Assembly (NCBI GenBank): GCA_016875255.1 | Contig: VGRU01000075.1 | Coordinates: 1-14,314, forward strand | Length of the DNA: 14,314 nt | Reading direction: 5' to 3' | Origin: Deltaproteobacteria bacterium | GTDB taxonomy: Bacteria > Desulfobacterota > BSN033 > UBA1163 | Part shown: positions 1 through 5,258 of the stretch, in pieces | Layout: every line of letters starts with the position of its first letter | How positions within the stretch are numbered: position 1 is the stretch's first letter | Translations under genes and position numbers: made by a program | The notes under the pieces: generated by a model | What the model saw: the letters and a program-made list of their open reading frames with translations, nothing else | Told to the model about the DNA's origin: nothing | Databases searched by the model: none

Positions 1-1
1 G

Positions 2-274
2 GAAAGAGGAGAAGCTAAGTTGTACAGTGCGACGAAGGGACGGGAAGGAGCGCGCGGAAGGGCCGTCGTTGGGTACTTGGCGAGGAGGGCGGGGGGCCAT
101 ACGGTGAAAGAGACAGGCGAATATTTCAGACGGAGCGCGGTAACGATCGGTGAAGGGATAATGAAGGTGGAAGAACTTGTCCGGAGAGACAAATCGTATG
201 AAGAAAGGCTGAAACGTATGGAAGAAAAGGTGATCAAGGGGAGGAAAAGGAAATACCGTGTTTCCGTGGCCTGA
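2..274 (+). CDS. REP-associated transposase-like protein, C-terminal fragment
   Basis: The reading frame is open from the window edge, so the gene begins outside the window and only about 90 C-terminal residues are seen. An internal TTG at position 20 is unlikely to be the true start. The visible part resembles the DnaA-type helix-turn-helix found at the C-terminus of many deltaproteobacterial REP-associated tyrosine (Y1/IS200-like) transposases: an R-x-x-A-V-x-Y-L-A-R-R helix, a G-G-H-T-V-K-E-T-G turn, a recognition helix containing S-A-V-T-I, and a basic tail ending in K-R-K-Y-R-V-S-V-A. The catalytic HUH and Tyr motifs would lie upstream and cannot be seen. It is followed immediately, in the same frame, by a truncated gene, and palindromic repeats occur at several places downstream. 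Family assignment rests on pattern recognition of the tail; a stand-alone DnaA-C-like protein is the alternative. Confidence 0.6.
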   Translation, partial: ERGEAKLYSATKGREGARGRAVVGYLARRAGGHTVKETGEYFRRSAVTIGEGIMKVEELVRRDKSYEERLKRMEEKVIKGRKRKYRVSVA

Positions 275-652
275 CCCCAGGAACCGGTCGAGATTCGCTA
301 CATTAAGAATCCGGGAAAACTGGATGATGAGCGCCTCGTCCTGAAGGTACTCAAGGACTGTGATATTGGTAGGTATCTAACATTCGACAGCACATACACT
401 GAGGATGGTCAAGTATCGAATCTTGTGCGTCATCCATACTGGTTCCCGGACAAAAGGGTCAAGGCTGGTGATCTCATCGTGCTTTACACTAAAACGGGTG
501 CAAAGTCTACAACAAAGAACAAAAATGGCTCTACATCGCATTTCTTTTATAGGGGTTTGGAACGCACAATCTGGAATAAGTCTGGTGACTGTGCCGTGCT
601 TCTTGAGATTTCAACATGGACTACACGAGGATATGACCTCGACCAACAATGA
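275..652 (+). pseudogene. Remnant of a small conserved protein lacking a normal start
   Basis: The same frame continues after the transposase stop (TGA 272-274) and stays open for 125 codons to TGA 650-652. The translation looks like real protein: V-E-I-R-Y-I-K-N-P-G near the start, then E-R-L-V-L-K-V-L-K-D-C-D-I-G, Y-T-E-D-G-Q, H-P-Y-W-F-P-D-K, A-G-D-L-I-V-L-Y-T-K-T-G and a hydrophobic end with A-V-L-L-E-I. The K-V-K-A-G-D-L-I-V-L-Y pattern suggests a small beta-rich domain, but I cannot name the family. No ATG, GTG or TTG lies in frame before the conserved start; the first is a GTG at 425, in the middle. An ATT at 290 preceded by AGGA is the only conceivable rare start. The likeliest reading is a 5'-truncated gene joined to the transposase end; an intact gene with a rare start remains possible. 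Confidence 0.5.
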
Positions 653-742
653 GGCTCACGTTACGCTCACTTTCATCGGTAATCATCACTTCTCAGTCCA
701 GTCCAACTGCGAGGATTTGTAGGTGAAACCGTTTAGGCGGGT

Positions 743-1789
743 TTAATCTGGGGTTTTACCCTGGAGTTGGCCACAGGCGGCGGAAATATCCGCCCCTTTG
801 CTGGTACGGACGATCGATGTAAGACCGCCCTCCATTAGGATGTCCTGAAATTGTTTGACTCTCTCCTCCGAAGGCTTTTTAAAAGGAATACTTGGCGCCT
901 CGTTGAGAGGGATGAGGTTGACCTTGGAGGGAATCCCCTTCAACATTTTTAGCAATCTTTTTGCATCCCCCGGTGAATCATTTTCCCCTTGAAGCAGGAC
1001 ATATTCGAACGTGATACGGGCTCTCGGCTGAAGAGGAAATTTCCGGCAGATCTCCAGGATCTTTTTTAAGGGGTGGAGGCGATTGACAGGCATGAGGCGG
1101 CTTCTCGTGGCTTCGTCCGAGGCATTGAGAGAGATGGCGAGTCGGAATCGAACCTTCTCTTTCCCCAGTTGCTCCAGTTCAGGAAGAAGACCCACCGTGG
1201 AGAGAGTTACCTTTCGGGACGAAAATTTGAATGCCTCAGGATGGGTCATCAGTTGAATGGCCCTTAACGTGTTCTCATAATTGGCCAGGGGTTCACCCAT
1301 CCCCATCAGAACAATATTGGTGATGGATGTTTTATCCGGTAAGGTTTCTCTCACAGCGAGAATCTGATTTACGATCTCAGCGGTGGCAAGATTCCTTTTA
1401 AGCCCCTTTTTACCGGTGAGGCAGAAGCGGCATCCCATGGCACATCCAACCTGTGTGGAAATGCAGAGGGTCAGGCGCTTTTTGTCCGGGATGAGCACAC
1501 TTTCAATTCGATTTCCATCCTCGAGTTGAAAAAGAAACTTTTTCGTCCCATCCCTGCTCTCCTCCACCAGAAGGGGATGGAGGTTGGAGATGAAGCTGAC
1601 TCCCTCCAGTGCCTGGCGGAATTTTTTGGAAAGGTTGGTCATCTCATCAAAGGAGTGGACGCCTCTCTGATAGAGCCATCTCAGTATCTGGATGGACCGG
1701 TATCGCTCTTTTCCGAATGAAGCAGTAAAACTTTCCAGCTCGGAAGGGCTGAGATTTTTCAGGTCGACCTTTTCCAAGCAATCTTTCAT
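743..1789 (-). CDS. rlmN: 23S rRNA (adenine2503-C2)-methyltransferase RlmN
   Basis: Radical-SAM enzyme that methylates C2 of A2503 in 23S rRNA (and A37 of some tRNAs) in the cytoplasm. At 348 residues it is of normal family length. The N-terminal helical domain (about 1-95) carries R-W-L-Y-Q-R-G. The radical-SAM core has the CxxxCxxC cluster motif at C116, C120 and C123, preceded by C109, and the family signature G-M-G-E-P-L-A-N-Y at about 163-171. The methyl-carrying cysteine is C339 in S-A-A-C-G-Q-L, after the typical V-R-T-S-K-G-A-D-I. All catalytic residues are present. The ATG at 1789 has GAGGGTGA nine bases upstream. It lies downstream of ndk on the same strand, separated by a 218-bp gap holding a palindromic element, so co-transcription may be reduced. 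No terminator is evident in the 90 bp beyond its stop. Confidence 0.97.
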   Translation of the reverse strand: MKDCLEKVDLKNLSPSELESFTASFGKERYRSIQILRWLYQRGVHSFDEMTNLSKKFRQALEGVSFISNLHPLLVEESRDGTKKFLFQLEDGNRIESVLIPDKKRLTLCISTQVGCAMGCRFCLTGKKGLKRNLATAEIVNQILAVRETLPDKTSITNIVLMGMGEPLANYENTLRAIQLMTHPEAFKFSSRKVTLSTVGLLPELEQLGKEKVRFRLAISLNASDEATRSRLMPVNRLHPLKKILEICRKFPLQPRARITFEYVLLQGENDSPGDAKRLLKMLKGIPSKVNLIPLNEAPSIPFKKPSEERVKQFQDILMEGGLTSIVRTSKGADISAACGQLQGKTPD

Positions 1790-1822
1790 GAAGGATTGTC
1801 ACCCTCGAGCAATAAAAAATTT

Positions 1823-2004
1823 CCCCTCACCTTTATTCTCTCCCCTCGGAGACTGTGTCACAATAAGGGAATTGATAAAAATGTCATCCTGAACTTGTTT
1901 CAGGATCTAATTAATTCAACCAATTGCGAGACCCTGAAATAAATTCAGGGTGACAAAATAGTAATTGCGACACAGCCTCTCGGGGGAGAGGGAAGGGTGA
2001 GGGG
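1823..2004. repeat. Nested palindromic (REP/MITE-like) element between ndk and rlmN
   Basis: About 180 bp forming an imperfect large palindrome. The outer arms (about 1824-1863 and 1965-2004) match as inverted repeats of about 40 bp with a few mismatches; both contain ccctcac and ctctcccc blocks followed by a tgtgtc block. Inside lie two short hairpins: atcctgaa/ttcaggat at 1886-1893 and 1899-1906, and accctgaa/ttcagggt at 1931-1938 and 1944-1951. These two are themselves inverted copies of each other over about 27 bp (1882-1908 against 1930-1956). The element stops 4 bp from the ndk stop codon. Such structure is typical of REP pairs or miniature inverted-repeat elements. It could also attenuate read-through from ndk into rlmN. 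No coding sequence is present. Confidence 0.75.
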
Positions 2005-2007
2005 GTC

Positions 2008-2427
2008 TCAATATGAAAACATCTCCAGGGCATTGAAGAAATATCCTATTTCAAAGGCGGCGGTTTCAGGGGCGTCCGATCCATGAACAATATTATGTTC
2101 GATATCGGAGGCAAACTGACGCCTCAGGGTTCCTTCTTCAGCCTTTTTAGGATCGGTGGCGCCCATTAATTCCCTCGTTTTTGAGATGGCTCCGTCCCCT
2201 TCGAGGACCATGACTACAGCAGGCCCGGAAGACATGAAGACAGTCAGGCTTTCAAAGAAAGGTTTGCCCCGGTGGACTGCGTAAAATCCCTCCGCTTCCT
2301 TCTTATCCATCCGGATCATCTTCAATCCGATCACCTTCAAACCCCGTCCCTCAAAACGCTTGATCACCTCTCCGGTCAGATTTTTACTCACCCCATCGGG
2401 TTTGACAATCGATAGTGTCCGTTCCAT
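2008..2427 (-). CDS. ndk: Nucleoside-diphosphate kinase
   Basis: Transfers the gamma-phosphate of ATP to other (d)NDPs through a phosphohistidine, maintaining NTP and dNTP pools in the cytoplasm. The 139-residue length is normal. The start reads E-R-T-L-S-I-V-K-P-D-G with the conserved K9, and the active-site segment N-I-V-H-G-S-D contains catalytic His115. The ending E-I-G-Y-F-F is also typical. The ATG at 2427 is preceded by AGGAGGGA six bases upstream, which fixes the start. It is transcribed leftward from a promoter in the spacer shared with the divergent trxB, and rlmN follows on the same strand. Confidence 0.97.
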   Translation of the reverse strand: MERTLSIVKPDGVSKNLTGEVIKRFEGRGLKVIGLKMIRMDKKEAEGFYAVHRGKPFFESLTVFMSSGPAVVMVLEGDGAISKTRELMGATDPKKAEEGTLRRQFASDIEHNIVHGSDAPETAAFEIGYFFNALEMFSY

Positions 2428-2461
2428 TGGTTCCCTCCTGTTCTGTAGATGTTTTGTTTAT

Positions 2462-2491
2462 AATCTATCTTCCCCAAATCTTCCATGTCAA
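2462..2491 (-). promoter_or_regulatory. Candidate sigma-70 promoter for ndk
   Basis: On the minus strand TTGACA (complement of 2486-2491) is followed after 18 bp by TAGATT (complement of 2462-2467), 35 bp upstream of the ndk start. The -35 box is perfect; the -10 box matches 4 of 6. Confidence 0.5.
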
Positions 2492-2506
2492 GGTGCGGGA
2501 GAAATG

Positions 2507-2536
2507 TTGACAAAGAAGGGTTTGTTCGACTATACA
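2507..2536 (+). promoter_or_regulatory. Candidate sigma-70 promoter for trxB
   Basis: TTGACA at 2507-2512 and TATACA at 2531-2536 are separated by 18 bp and lie 31 bp before the trxB start. It is divergent from the ndk promoter in the same 139-bp spacer. Confidence 0.65.
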
Positions 2537-2566
2537 TAGGGTGAATTTTTTGAAAAGGAGAATTCG

Positions 2567-3499
2567 ATGGAGGAAAAACAGGCGAGAATTTATGATGTGA
2601 TCATTATCGGAGGGGGGCCGGCGGGCATGACCGCAGGGCTTTATGCCTCGAGGGCAAGGCTTCGGACCCTTTTGATTGAAAACGGACTCTTCGGAGGGCA
2701 GATGACGACCACGGAATTGATTGAGAACTACCCGGGTTTCCCGCAGGGGGTTAGCGGCGAGGAGTTGAGCCGCTTCATGGAGGAACAGGCCAAGCGATTT
2801 GGGATGGAGGCCATCAGTGACGAGGTGGTCGAGATCGGTCCCGAAAGAGACCTGAAAAGAGTAAAGACCTACGAGGGAGAATATTTCTGCAGGTCTCTCA
2901 TCATCTGCACGGGCACCGAATACCGGAAGTTAGGGGTTCCTGGCGAAGAGAAGTTTAAGGGCAGGGGGATTTCCTATTGTGCGACATGTGATGGAGCCTT
3001 CTTCAAGGATAGCCGCATTATTGTCGTAGGGGGTGGGGACTCGGCGCTTACGGAAGCCCTCTTCCTTACGAAGTTTGTCAGCGAGCTGACCATTATCCAT
3101 CGCAGAGACGCCCTGCGGGCGACAAAGATCTATCAGGAGAGAGCGCTCAGCAATCCGAAAATAAAATTCCTCTGGAATTCTGTGGTCCAGGAAATCAAAG
3201 GAGATAGTGTGGTTCGCTCTGCGGTTGTGAAGAATATGAAGACAGGAGACGTAAAAGAGGTGGAGACCGAAGGCGCTTTTCTCTTCATCGGACTTGTGCC
3301 GAGGACTCATTTTTTAAAAGAACTGGTTCAAATGGATGAATCCGGGTATGTGGTCACGAATGAGAATTGCGAAACTTCGGTCAAAGGCATCTTCGCGGCA
3401 GGGGATTGCAGGAAGAAACTGCTGCGTCAGATTTCAACTTCCGTGGGAGATGGAGCCACCGCAGCCTTCGCTGCTGAGAAGTATCTGGAAGAAGGGTGA
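2567..3499 (+). CDS. trxB: Thioredoxin-disulfide reductase
   Basis: FAD-dependent enzyme that passes electrons from NADPH to thioredoxin in the cytoplasm. The 310-residue length is standard for the low-molecular-weight bacterial type. The N-terminal FAD Rossmann motif is I-I-G-G-G-P-A-G-M (13-21). The redox-active C-A-T-C sits at C138-C141, followed by D-G. The second dinucleotide fold has V-G-G-G-D-S-A (154-160), and the NADPH 2'-phosphate-binding H-R-R-x-x-x-R motif is at 178-184, favouring NADPH over NADH. The C-terminal FAD-binding part has G-I-F-A-A-G-D-C (274-281). The ATG at 2567 is preceded by AAGGAG at good spacing. Its own promoter lies just upstream, and no clear terminator follows. 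Confidence 0.96.
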   Translation: MEEKQARIYDVIIIGGGPAGMTAGLYASRARLRTLLIENGLFGGQMTTTELIENYPGFPQGVSGEELSRFMEEQAKRFGMEAISDEVVEIGPERDLKRVKTYEGEYFCRSLIICTGTEYRKLGVPGEEKFKGRGISYCATCDGAFFKDSRIIVVGGGDSALTEALFLTKFVSELTIIHRRDALRATKIYQERALSNPKIKFLWNSVVQEIKGDSVVRSAVVKNMKTGDVKEVETEGAFLFIGLVPRTHFLKELVQMDESGYVVTNENCETSVKGIFAAGDCRKKLLRQISTSVGDGATAAFAAEKYLEEG

Positions 3500-3500
3500 T

Positions 3501-3550
3501 GCCCCATTCTCAATGTTCAATTATCAATGGGCAATAGGCGATGATCAATG
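3501..3550 (+). repeat. Short degenerate repeat and hairpin after trxB
   Basis: The spacer after trxB is built of repeated tcaat/caatg-like words (at about 3509, 3518, 3525 and 3546). CCCATT (3503-3508) can pair with AATGGG (3526-3531). It resembles the other repeat-built spacers in this window and leaves no obvious ribosome-binding site for the next gene. Confidence 0.4.
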
Positions 3551-3913
3551 ATTAAGCCCAAACCCTTCTTTTTTTTCCTCATATTGGGGATTCTGGTCAT
3601 CCCCGCTGCTTCCACCGGCGAGGAGATCAATCAAGAGGGGTGGCCGGTTCCGGAATTGAAGAACCTTTATCCTTACTCCATTGTCATTCAGAGGGTGGAT
3701 GGGGCAGAAAAGGTCGTTGAGAGATTCCATACTCTTGAGGGTGGACATGTGGCGAGAATCAGTGGAAATGGAAAGATATTCGCTTACGCAGTAGACAGGG
3801 ACCGGGAACCTCCGATCGATTACCTTATCCTGGATGCAGACGGTTATGGTAAATTTACAAAAAAATTGAAACCTGAAGAAACATACACGATTCCGGAATG
3901 GGTCTTCCGTTAA
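3548..3913 (+). CDS. Small secreted protein of unknown function
   Basis: A 121-residue protein with a clear N-terminal signal peptide: lysines at 3 and 5, a hydrophobic run from F7 to about P19, then A-A-S-T, with likely cleavage around residues 21-24. There is no lipobox cysteine, so the mature protein of about 98 residues is probably periplasmic or exported. The mature part contains no cysteines and has a beta-rich look (Y-S-I-V-I-Q-R-V, H-V-A-R-I-S-G-N-G-K, I-D-Y-L-I-L-D-A-D), ending in I-P-E-W-V-F-R. I do not recognise the family. The ATG at 3548 lacks a convincing ribosome-binding site, so translation may be weak or coupled to trxB, 48 bp upstream. Reality as a gene is supported by the signal peptide and protein-like composition. 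Confidence 0.7.
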   Translation: MIKPKPFFFFLILGILVIPAASTGEEINQEGWPVPELKNLYPYSIVIQRVDGAEKVVERFHTLEGGHVARISGNGKIFAYAVDRDREPPIDYLILDADGYGKFTKKLKPEETYTIPEWVFR

Positions 3914-4033
3914 CCTTTTTTCATGTAAGTTTTTTCAATTTGCGGCCATAAAAAGTCAATATTTACTCTTGCAGTCATATTTTAGCTTTAACAAAAACCT
4001 TTAAATTCAATAGGTTGAATTAATAATTCTTGA

Positions 4034-4050
4034 TTGGCATTATATTTGCT
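4034..4050 (+). promoter_or_regulatory. Sigma-54 (-24/-12) promoter candidate for the riboswitch leader
   Basis: TTGGCAT-N5-TTGCT: GG (4036-4037) and GC (4048-4049) are exactly 10 bp apart, as required for RpoN promoters, with good matches to TGGCAC and TTGC. Transcription would begin near 4060, about 25 nt before the aptamer. It needs an enhancer-binding protein, whose site I cannot identify. Confidence 0.65.
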
Positions 4051-4085
4051 GAGTATATAGGTAGGGAAAAAATAAATATTGTCGA

Positions 4086-4290
4086 TAAAGCCAAACCACG
4101 AGTAATCGTGGGACGTCCGTCCCGATCATGATTGGTCGGGAGGGCCCCCTGTTACAGAGATGGAGCAGGCGGGGAAAGCTACGGGTCCCAAAAGAAACCG
4201 AAAATTGGTTTCTTACCTTTAGCTAAGAGCTAAGGGTAATCTTAAGTGAATTTGCTGATGCAAATTCCTGGGATCGCCGGGTTGCCGAAA
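4086..4290 (+). promoter_or_regulatory. Cyclic-di-GMP-I (GEMM)-like riboswitch aptamer with large insertions
   Basis: Three blocks match the GEMM-I aptamer in order. The first is AAACC, a hairpin ccacga/tcgtgg closed by a GUAA (GNRA) tetraloop, then GGGACG (4093-4115). The second is AAAGCTACGGGTCCC (4175-4189). The third is GGATCGCCGGGTTGCCGAA (4271-4289). The usual GGGACGCAAAGCC joint is split by about 60 nt (4116-4174) holding a hairpin cccgatca/tggtcggg (4121-4128, 4133-4140) and a second imperfect C-rich/G-rich hairpin. The second arm (base 4184-4190/4269-4275) is extended by three near-perfect hairpins at 4192-4214, 4216-4236 and 4248-4267. The base before CAAACC is C, where the ligand-contacting purine is expected. 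Downstream come a long hairpin and an intrinsic terminator, so the RNA probably controls the two small cysteine proteins. Ligand identity is uncertain. Confidence 0.7.
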
Positions 4291-4363
4291 CATTGAACGT
4301 AGGGCGGACAGGCCTGTTGAACGTCATGATGGACCTGTTTACCGCCAGACCGAAACCAATGTT
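4289..4363 (+). other. Structured linker (expression-platform) hairpin
   Basis: aacattg (4289-4295) pairs with caatgtt (4357-4363). Inside, ggcggacagg (4303-4312) pairs with cctgt (4334-4338) and ccgcc (4342-4346), leaving a tta bulge. It joins the aptamer's 3' end directly to the terminator stem and shares the aptamer's closing bases, so it could transmit ligand binding to termination. Confidence 0.5.
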
Positions 4364-4365
4364 GA

Positions 4366-4398
4366 GGGCCCGTGGCTTCATTTAACACGGGCCTTTTT
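4366..4398 (+). terminator. Intrinsic terminator at the end of the leader RNA
   Basis: ggcccgtg (4367-4374) pairs perfectly with cacgggcc (4386-4393), followed by TTTTTATT. It lies 36 bp before the first small cysteine-protein gene, as expected of a termination-controlling riboswitch. Confidence 0.85.
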
Positions 4399-4433
4399 AT
4401 TAGGTCCCCATTTCAAGGCAGAAGGTGAAGAGG

Positions 4434-4625
4434 ATGTCGGTTTTAAAAAAATGTTCCTTTTATCGTGAATATGGAAATCCAAAGGGGAGCAGTTTTAGAG
4501 GATATTGCGACCTTGACCACGACTGGATCATTTGCAGGGGGGATATTCAATCCTGCAAAAAGGTCGACCTGCTGAGAAAATGTTTGCTCGAGGAGAAAAG
4601 GAGAGAGGGAGGCACAGGATGGTAG
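4434..4625 (+). CDS. Small four-cysteine protein, first tandem copy
   Basis: A 63-residue protein. I prefer ATG 4434, with AAGGTGA six to seven bases upstream, over the in-frame GTG 4425. Cysteines lie at 7, 25, 34, 41 and 50. C7, C25, C34 and C41 coincide exactly with the next gene, as do the surrounding motifs G-Y-C-D-x-D and I-C-x-G-D-x-x-x-C. There is no signal peptide or membrane segment; the C-terminal third is a charged helix. Four conserved cysteines in a small soluble protein suggest a zinc site or an Fe-S cluster, but nothing seen decides between them. I do not recognise a named family. It sits behind the riboswitch leader and its terminator, and its stop overlaps the next start (ATG 4619, TAG 4623-4625), so the pair is translationally coupled. 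Confidence 0.8.
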   Translation: MSVLKKCSFYREYGNPKGSSFRGYCDLDHDWIICRGDIQSCKKVDLLRKCLLEEKRREGGTGW

Positions 4626-4810
4626 AGGAGAAACTATGTCCCCTTTTCAGAAGACCGGGAGGCCTGGGTATGGGAAAAGGGATCGGCTATTGCGACATCG
4701 ATAGCAGCAGCACGATCTGCGAGGGAGATGTGTTGTTTTGCGAAAGGCCTGATGCCCTAAAGAAATATATCCGGACGAAATTGGAAGAGATCGAAAAGGA
4801 GGAGAAGTAA
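4619..4810 (+). CDS. Small four-cysteine protein, second tandem copy
   Basis: Also 63 residues, starting at the ATG that overlaps the previous stop codon by 7 bp. An upstream extension to 4532 in this frame is possible on paper but would run across the preceding gene. Cysteines at 7, 25, 34 and 41 occupy the same positions as in the first copy, with G-I-G-Y-C-D-I-D and T-I-C-E-G-D-V-L-F-C. The end is a lysine/glutamate-rich helix. The fifth cysteine (C50 of copy one) is absent. Identical length, identical cysteine spacing and adjacency indicate tandem duplication followed by strong divergence elsewhere. The metal or partner is unknown. A terminator follows at 4851. Confidence 0.8.
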   Translation: MVEEKLCPLFRRPGGLGMGKGIGYCDIDSSSTICEGDVLFCERPDALKKYIRTKLEEIEKEEK

Positions 4811-4850
4811 AGAAAGAAAGAGATTTTTTAAGGTTAGAGCATCCGTTCAT

Positions 4851-4887
4851 AAAAGGCCTTCCTGCCCAGGGTAGGCCTTTATTTTTT
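4851..4887 (+). terminator. Intrinsic terminator of the small cysteine-protein operon
   Basis: aaaggcct (4852-4859) pairs with aggccttt (4873-4880), with further cct/agg pairing inside the loop, followed by a run of six T at 4882-4887. The T-run abuts the -35 box of the next promoter. Confidence 0.85.
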
Positions 4888-4914
4888 CGACATTTCTCAT
4901 TTTTGTGTTATGAT
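4887..4914 (+). promoter_or_regulatory. Candidate sigma-70 promoter for the NifU-like gene
   Basis: TCGACA (4887-4892) and TATGAT (4909-4914) are 16 bp apart, 62 bp upstream of the start codon. Each box differs from consensus at one base. Confidence 0.5.
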
Positions 4915-4976
4915 TAATCAAAAGAAAAGCATGTCAAAAAAATAAGATAACATAAAACTGGAGGAGGTGAGAAGAG

Positions 4977-5195
4977 ATGAAGGAGAGCGTGGAAAAGGCA
5001 TTGGAAAAGATTCGCCCCGCCCTGCAGGCGGATGGGGGAGATATTGAATTGGTCGATGTGGTTGATGGGGTGGTCAAGGTAAGGCTGACAGGCGCCTGCG
5101 GAGGATGCCCGATGTCCCAGATGACCCTGAAGATGGGTGTGGAGAGGGTCCTGAAACAGCAGGTCCCGGAAGTGAAGAGCGTGGAGACAGCATAA
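4977..5195 (+). CDS. NifU C-terminal domain (Nfu-type) Fe-S protein
   Basis: A 72-residue single-domain protein equal to the C-terminal domain of NifU and Nfu proteins, which assembles or carries an Fe-S cluster and hands it to target enzymes in the cytoplasm. The start region reads [17 protein letters not shown], and the C-G-G-C-P motif (C41, C44) supplies the cluster ligands, usually shared between two subunits. The N-terminal A-type domain of NfuA and the IscU-like part of NifU are both absent, as is common for free-standing versions. GGAGGAGGTGA upstream of ATG 4977 is a very strong ribosome-binding site. It has its own promoter and is followed by a strong hairpin. Its nearness to the small cysteine proteins is suggestive, but the two are separated by a terminator. 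Confidence 0.93.
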   Translation: MKESVEKALEKIRPALQADGGDIELVDVVDGVVKVRLTGACGGCPMSQMTLKMGVERVLKQQVPEVKSVETA

Positions 5196-5204
5196 ATCCC
5201 GCCT

Positions 5205-5230
5205 TAGAGGGGGGCTTCAGCCCCCTTCTA
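5205..5230. terminator. Strong hairpin between convergent genes
   Basis: An 11-bp stem (5205-5215 with 5220-5230, one G-T pair) with a TTCA loop lies between the NifU-like gene and the convergent TPR lipoprotein gene. No T-run follows on either strand, so it may stop polymerase weakly or protect mRNA 3' ends. Confidence 0.5.
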
Positions 5231-5258
5231 ATCGCTCAGAAGCAATGAAACCTGTTTC

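Noticed and set aside
405..722. Open frame of 105 codons overlapping the gene remnant
   Set aside because: Its composition is unlike a conserved protein, while the overlapping frame 275-652 reads as coherent protein.
4532..4618. Longer form of the second small cysteine protein
   Set aside because: The extension overlaps the first copy, breaks the equal 63-residue length, and the ATG at 4619 has the typical coupled-stop arrangement.
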